A stretch of DNA of 7,206 bases. Origin: an uncultured bacterium. GTDB taxonomy: Bacteria > Patescibacteriota > Patescibacteriia > 2-12-FULL-60-25. Numbering within the stretch: the stretch's first letter is position 1; each line of letters starts with the position of its first letter. Of this stretch, positions 5,103 to 7,206 are shown one piece after another. The DNA lies in NCBI GenBank assembly GCA_937968025.1, contig CALBSL010000191.1:1-7206 (forward strand), given 5' to 3'. The position numbers and the translations under genes are program-made. The notes under the pieces are model-generated. The model worked only from the letters and a program-made list of their open reading frames with translations. It made no database searches and had not been told where the DNA came from.

Positions 5103-5469
5103 AAAGGCTTAGTTGTTTGAAAACAAAACATCCAAAAAACAGACCGAAAAGTCCGCTTCTTGTTTGTGGTTTCTTGGTTGTCGTTTTTCTTTATTTTGCA
5201 CCCTGCCCCTTCAGTTGTTCCATGTTCCCTCATCCCATCCCCATCCCAAGCCCCCTTCTTCTTCAATTCAGTTTCAGTCAGAGTCAGTCAACTAAAGTTA
5301 AAGAAATATTCAAGATAAATAGATAAGAGAAGAGAGATAGATATAGTAAATAAAACAAGTAATAAGTTGTAAAGAGACAAAGTATATTTTAGGTAAGTAT
5401 GTATATATACTTTGTCGTTCAGTTGATTGTGTTGTCACATAGTAGTCACAGTTTTTTGTTTTTGAGATT
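5103..5469. other. Non-coding stretch of skewed composition
   Basis: No supported gene. 5195-5260 is pyrimidine-rich, 5300-5375 is A- and purine-rich, and short CAGT-like repeats occur near 5265-5295. An open frame at 5084-5326 contains a hydrophobic run (LLVCGFLVVVFLYF) but has low-complexity codon use, no ribosome binding site and no recognisable family, so it is not called. A 12-bp inverted repeat lies at 5376-5416. Confidence 0.45.
5376..5416. repeat. Perfect 12-bp inverted repeat in AT-rich DNA
   Basis: GACAAAGTATAT (5376-5387) and ATATACTTTGTC (5405-5416) are exact reverse complements around a 17-nt loop. There is no T-run after it, so a terminator is unlikely. It sits 54 nt before the outer stem of the next structured RNA and could be its promoter-proximal operator, a hairpin, or a protein-binding palindrome. 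Confidence 0.55.
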
Positions 5470-5667
5470 TGGCTTGGCTGAGATGCTTTTCTTGGGTCTG
5501 CTAGTTGAACACTGATTCAACTAGGCGTTCAACTAGCAGAGGCCTTGGAGGAATGGGGCGGATAATCCTCCCCATGCCCCTCCTTTGGTCACGTCTGGGA
5601 CTGGAAATAGGTTCGAGCCTCGTTGTAAAGCCAAGCCACGAGCGATCGTGTCTGGCGACCCAGACAC
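5470..5667 (+). ncRNA. Structured non-coding RNA candidate ending in a strong terminator
   Basis: A closing helix pairs TGGCTTGGCT (5470-5479) with AGCCAAGCCA (5629-5638). Within it, TCTGCTAGTTGAAC (5497-5510) pairs perfectly with 5527-5540. A second partner, TTCAACTAG (5516-5524), can compete for the same 5' arm. Next, GGAGG (5547-5551) with CCTCC (5579-5583) encloses ATGGGG (5553-5558) with CCCCAT (5570-5575) and a small GGA/TCC stem. Outside the closing helix GTGTCTGG (5648-5655), loop CGAC, CCAGACAC (5660-5667) forms an 8-bp hairpin. An intrinsic terminator follows at once. No reading frame here is convincing. I do not recognise the family: tRNA, tmRNA, RNase P, SRP and 5S hallmarks are absent. 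The 5' end is uncertain and no good promoter is seen. Confidence 0.55.
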
Positions 5668-5675
5668 TGTCAATC

Positions 5676-5705
5676 AAAAAAGCACCACAAACGTGGTGCT
5701 TTTTT
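5676..5705 (+). terminator. Strong intrinsic terminator
   Basis: AAAAAAGCACCAC (5676-5688), loop AAAC, and GTGGTGC followed by six T (5693-5705) make a textbook Rho-independent terminator. A-tracts on the 5' side would let it work on the minus strand too. It ends the structured RNA upstream and lies 111 nt before the SRPBCC gene. No gene lies directly upstream on the + strand. Confidence 0.9.
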
Positions 5706-5773
5706 GTTGTTCATGAGTAGATGCGTCTTAGCCTGGGGCGCTACTTGCCGCACCTGTGTCAACCATCGCCTCC

Positions 5774-5803
5774 TTGGTCGTAGAGAAGATTCGGGTATAG
5801 AAT
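5774..5803 (+). promoter_or_regulatory. Candidate promoter of the SRPBCC-DUF1801 unit
   Basis: TTGGTC (5774-5779), an 18-nt spacer and TAGAAT (5798-5803, five of six consensus bases) form a possible promoter. The start point would be near 5810, only about 7 nt before the ATG, implying a nearly leaderless mRNA. This fits the absence of a Shine-Dalgarno sequence before 5817. The -35 match is weak. Confidence 0.4.
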
Positions 5804-5816
5804 ACTGTATAACGCT

Positions 5817-6266
5817 ATGGAACATCTCCACTACACCATCCACATCAACGCACCTCAGAAAACCGTTTGGGACACGATGCTCGGCGAATCAACCTACAAG
5901 CAATGGGCATCGGTATTTAATCCAGATTCCACTGCGGAATCGACTGTTGAAGGCGGTTGGGAAGAGGGGAGTGACATTCGGTTTTTGGGGAAAGATGCAG
6001 ACGGCACCGTTTCAGGGATGATCGGAAAGATACAAGTATCTAGGCCAGGTGAATTCATTTCGATCAAATACTCTGGTGAAATCATGCGGGGCAAGGAAAG
6101 CGCGTATGCGCCGGATGAGCTGTATTTTGAAAACTACACCTTCAAGAAAAAAGATGGTGGAACGGAATTGATCGTCGATATTGACGTGAAAGATGAATAC
6201 AAGGACATGTTTAATGACATGTGGCCAAAGGCTTTGGAGGTAGTAAAGGAGCTTGCGGAGAAATAA
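5817..6266 (+). CDS. SRPBCC / AHSA1-type START-like domain protein
   Basis: A 149-residue single-domain protein of the SRPBCC (START/Bet v1-like) superfamily, AHSA1-like branch. The N-terminal strand and helix HLHYTIHINAPQKTVWDTMLGESTYKQW is the typical opening, with the conserved A-P...VW...M and the W after the first helix. It is followed by beta strands (DIRFLG, GMIGKIQVSRPGEFISIKYSGEI, YFENYTFKKKDGGTELIVDIDV) and the long C-terminal helix (YKDMFNDMWPKALEVVKELAEK). Such domains enclose a hydrophobic pocket and bind small ligands or act as co-chaperone-like modules; the ligand cannot be read from sequence. It is cytosolic, with no signal peptide. The ATG at 5817 lacks a ribosome binding site and may be on a nearly leaderless transcript. 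The DUF1801 gene starts 10 nt after its stop, a typical operon spacing. Confidence 0.85.
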   Translation: MEHLHYTIHINAPQKTVWDTMLGESTYKQWASVFNPDSTAESTVEGGWEEGSDIRFLGKDADGTVSGMIGKIQVSRPGEFISIKYSGEIMRGKESAYAPDELYFENYTFKKKDGGTELIVDIDVKDEYKDMFNDMWPKALEVVKELAEK

Positions 6267-6276
6267 GCTCGATCCT

Positions 6277-6672
6277 ATGCCCACCGACATCGCGATCTAT
6301 AACGCTGCTCAATCAGGAGCGTATAAACAGATCTGTAACAAACTCAAGCAGGTTTTCACGGAAGAACTCACAAAAGCAGAGAGCAAAGTATGGCACGGGA
6401 GCCCTGTGTGGTTTCTTGAGGGGAATCCGGTGGCGGGGTATAGCGTGCGAAAAAATGGTGTGCAGGTCCTGTTTTGGAGTGGGCGGTCGTTTAAGGATAC
6501 GAGACTAACGCCGGAAGGTTCGTTCAAAGCGGCGCAGGTGTACTTCCAAGATCTCAAGGAACTCAAAATAACAGAGCTTCGTGGCTGGTTAAAACAAGCG
6601 AAGCGCATCCAGTGGGACTATAAAAATATCGTGAAGAATAGAGGCGTGCTGAATAAAATTGGGTCGTGGTAG
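6277..6672 (+). CDS. DUF1801 (YdhG-like) family protein
   Basis: A 131-residue protein matching the DUF1801 pattern: KVWHGSPVWFLEGNPVAGYSVRKNGVQVLFWSG is the core beta region of the family, followed by the helical tail (AAQVYFQDLKELKITELRGWLKQAKRIQWDY). The fold is small and alpha/beta. No enzyme activity is established for the family. The ATG at 6277 (MPTDIAIYNAAQ) was preferred over a TTG at 6253 that would overlap the SRPBCC gene, because the N-terminus then starts at the expected family position. A GGAG lies about 16 nt upstream, too far to be decisive. It follows the SRPBCC stop by 10 nt. DUF1801 and SRPBCC genes are often adjacent, which suggests a shared but unknown process. The stop is TAG at 6670-6672. 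Confidence 0.82.
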   Translation: MPTDIAIYNAAQSGAYKQICNKLKQVFTEELTKAESKVWHGSPVWFLEGNPVAGYSVRKNGVQVLFWSGRSFKDTRLTPEGSFKAAQVYFQDLKELKITELRGWLKQAKRIQWDYKNIVKNRGVLNKIGSW

Positions 6673-6760
6673 GTGGTCAGCGGGCGGGTCATCATTCTTT
6701 TGTTGCAACCATTTCTACAAACAGGATCTTCCACGCACGCACATGATTGGTGTTCTACGC

Positions 6761-6799
6761 TTGACACCGACCCAGAATATTGCCAGGATGCCACATCCT
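6761..6799 (+). promoter_or_regulatory. Candidate promoter and inverted repeat of the second target-family gene
   Basis: A perfect TTGACA -35 element (6761-6766) stands about 58 nt before leader copy B. The -10 element is poor: CAGGAT at 6784-6789 has the right 17-nt spacing but only three of six consensus bases. An inverted repeat, AGGATG (6785-6790), CCA, CATCCT (6794-6799), overlaps it. The promoter of copy A also carries inverted repeats on its -10, so both genes may be repressor-controlled (inference). Confidence 0.35.
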
Positions 6800-6818
6800 T
6801 GCGTTGCTCGTTGGTGTA

Positions 6819-6939
6819 TTGAAAACGGTGTTCATGAAGCGAAGATCTTGGCTTTAGAAACGCCGTTTTCAACGAAGACTGTGGCTGGTGGATGTTCCAC
6901 CAAAACAAATCTCGTGCGGCGTTTCGCGTCATTGCGGAA
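6819..6939 (+). ncRNA. Structured 5' leader of the second target-family gene (copy B)
   Basis: The four helices of copy A recur in order. P1 is longer here: TTGAAAACGGTGTT (6819-6832) pairs over 14 bp with AACGCCGTTTTCAA (6859-6872), with one G-U. P2 pairs AGCGAA (6838-6843) with TTGGCT (6848-6853), with one G-G mismatch. P3 is GGTGGA (6887-6892), loop TGT, TCCACC (6896-6901). P4 pairs TTTCGC (6922-6927) with GCGGAA (6934-6939). P4 ends 1 nt before the Shine-Dalgarno AAGGAGG (6941-6947). P4 keeps its position but not its sequence between copies. CGGCGT directly before P4 and an A-run after P3 are conserved in sequence. Confidence 0.68.
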
Positions 6940-6955
6940 GAAGGAGGGTGCAACC

Positions 6956-7206
6956 ATGACGACCAAAAAGTCGATCAAGCGCGCTACGAACGGTCAGAAG
7001 GATCAGATCGCCACCATGGTGGCGGCGTTCGTGAAGAAGCTCATCGCGGAGCTCGGGATCGATCAGGAGGGAGCGCAGAAGCTCATCGGCGGCGGAACCG
7101 CCTTCAAGGAGGAGCTGCGTGATCCGCTCATGGCGGCGATCCGTGCACACGGTACCCTCAACATGTACGCCGACGAAGAGGTCGAGAGCAACTACGGCTA
7201 CCTGTC
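6956..7206 (+). CDS. Second DGR target-family protein, N-terminal part (cut by window edge)
   Basis: The first 83 residues of a protein that runs past the window end. It starts at ATG 6956, 8 nt after a strong Shine-Dalgarno AAGGAGG. GIDQEGAQKLIGGGTAFKEE and NMYADEEVESNYGYL match GLDDDGAQRVIENGGEFQ and NRYAEEEVRSTWIYP of the target at 1704. So it is a paralogue, and it has the same structured leader. The N-terminus (TTKKSIKRATNGQKDQIATMVAAFVKKLIAELG) is the form I associate with a multi-copy CPR family. Whether its C-terminus carries a second variable repeat cannot be seen. It is GC-richer than the genes before it, like copy A. If it has a VR matching the same TR, one DGR would diversify two proteins in this locus. 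Confidence 0.8.
   Translation, partial: MTTKKSIKRATNGQKDQIATMVAAFVKKLIAELGIDQEGAQKLIGGGTAFKEELRDPLMAAIRAHGTLNMYADEEVESNYGYL

Noticed and set aside
5084..5326. 80-residue open frame with a hydrophobic run
   Set aside because: It lies in low-complexity pyrimidine- and purine-rich DNA, overlaps the structured region before 5102, has no ribosome binding site and resembles no family.
5497..5540. CRISPR-like or IS-terminal repeat from the TTCAACTAG copies
   Set aside because: Only two direct copies plus an inverted arm in one hairpin, with no regular spacers, no cas genes (the Cas4-like nuclease is a solitary nuclease 4.5 kb away) and no transposase.
5600..5640. tRNA or tmRNA T-arm (GGTTCGAGCC)
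   Set aside because: The flanking bases do not give a 5-bp T stem, no acceptor stem or CCA end is found, and no tag-peptide frame or D-arm fits.

Overview
The window looks like part of a Patescibacteria (CPR) genome. This is inferred from the gene families. The strongest evidence is a GC-rich target gene of a diversity-generating retroelement (DGR) and the start of a second paralogue with the same leader, a family I associate with CPR genomes. No ribosomal or other taxonomic marker is present, so the assignment is not proven. Stops are standard and I saw no recoded TGA.

Layout. 1-1468: the 3' end of an unrecognised gene with an RN-x-x-H-H motif, a PD-(D/E)XK (Cas4/RecB-like) nuclease and a one-pass membrane protein, all on +. 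1507-4625: a DGR cassette. It has a promoter and structured leader, a GC-rich target gene (1704-2621) ending in a variable repeat (VR, 2475-2616), a spacer, the template repeat (TR, 3029-3170), an Avd-like four-helix-bundle gene on the opposite strand (3213-3557), and a reverse transcriptase (RT, from 3543) split into two frames at an (AG)11 tract. 4641-4931: a small ArdC-N-like gene on the minus strand. 4932-5816: no convincing gene, but two regions able to form extended RNA structure and a strong terminator. 5817-6672: a two-gene SRPBCC plus DUF1801 unit. 6761-7206: a promoter candidate, a second copy of the structured leader, and the start of a second target-family gene cut by the window edge.

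How it works together. TR and VR align without gaps over 142 bp. They differ at 17 positions, and every one is an adenine in TR; all 13 affected codons change amino acid and none becomes a stop. This is the signature of RT/Avd-dependent, adenine-specific mutagenic homing, so the target protein has been diversified. In the sequence as given the RT is out of frame between catalytic motif A and the SQ-type motif B. Losing one AG unit or gaining two would restore it, so the system is either switched off in this copy, phase variable, or affected by a sequencing error.

The main candidate novelty outside the DGR protein machinery is the roughly 120-nt leader found before both target-family genes. 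Its four helices are collinear in the two copies, and at least one helix shows paired compensatory changes.
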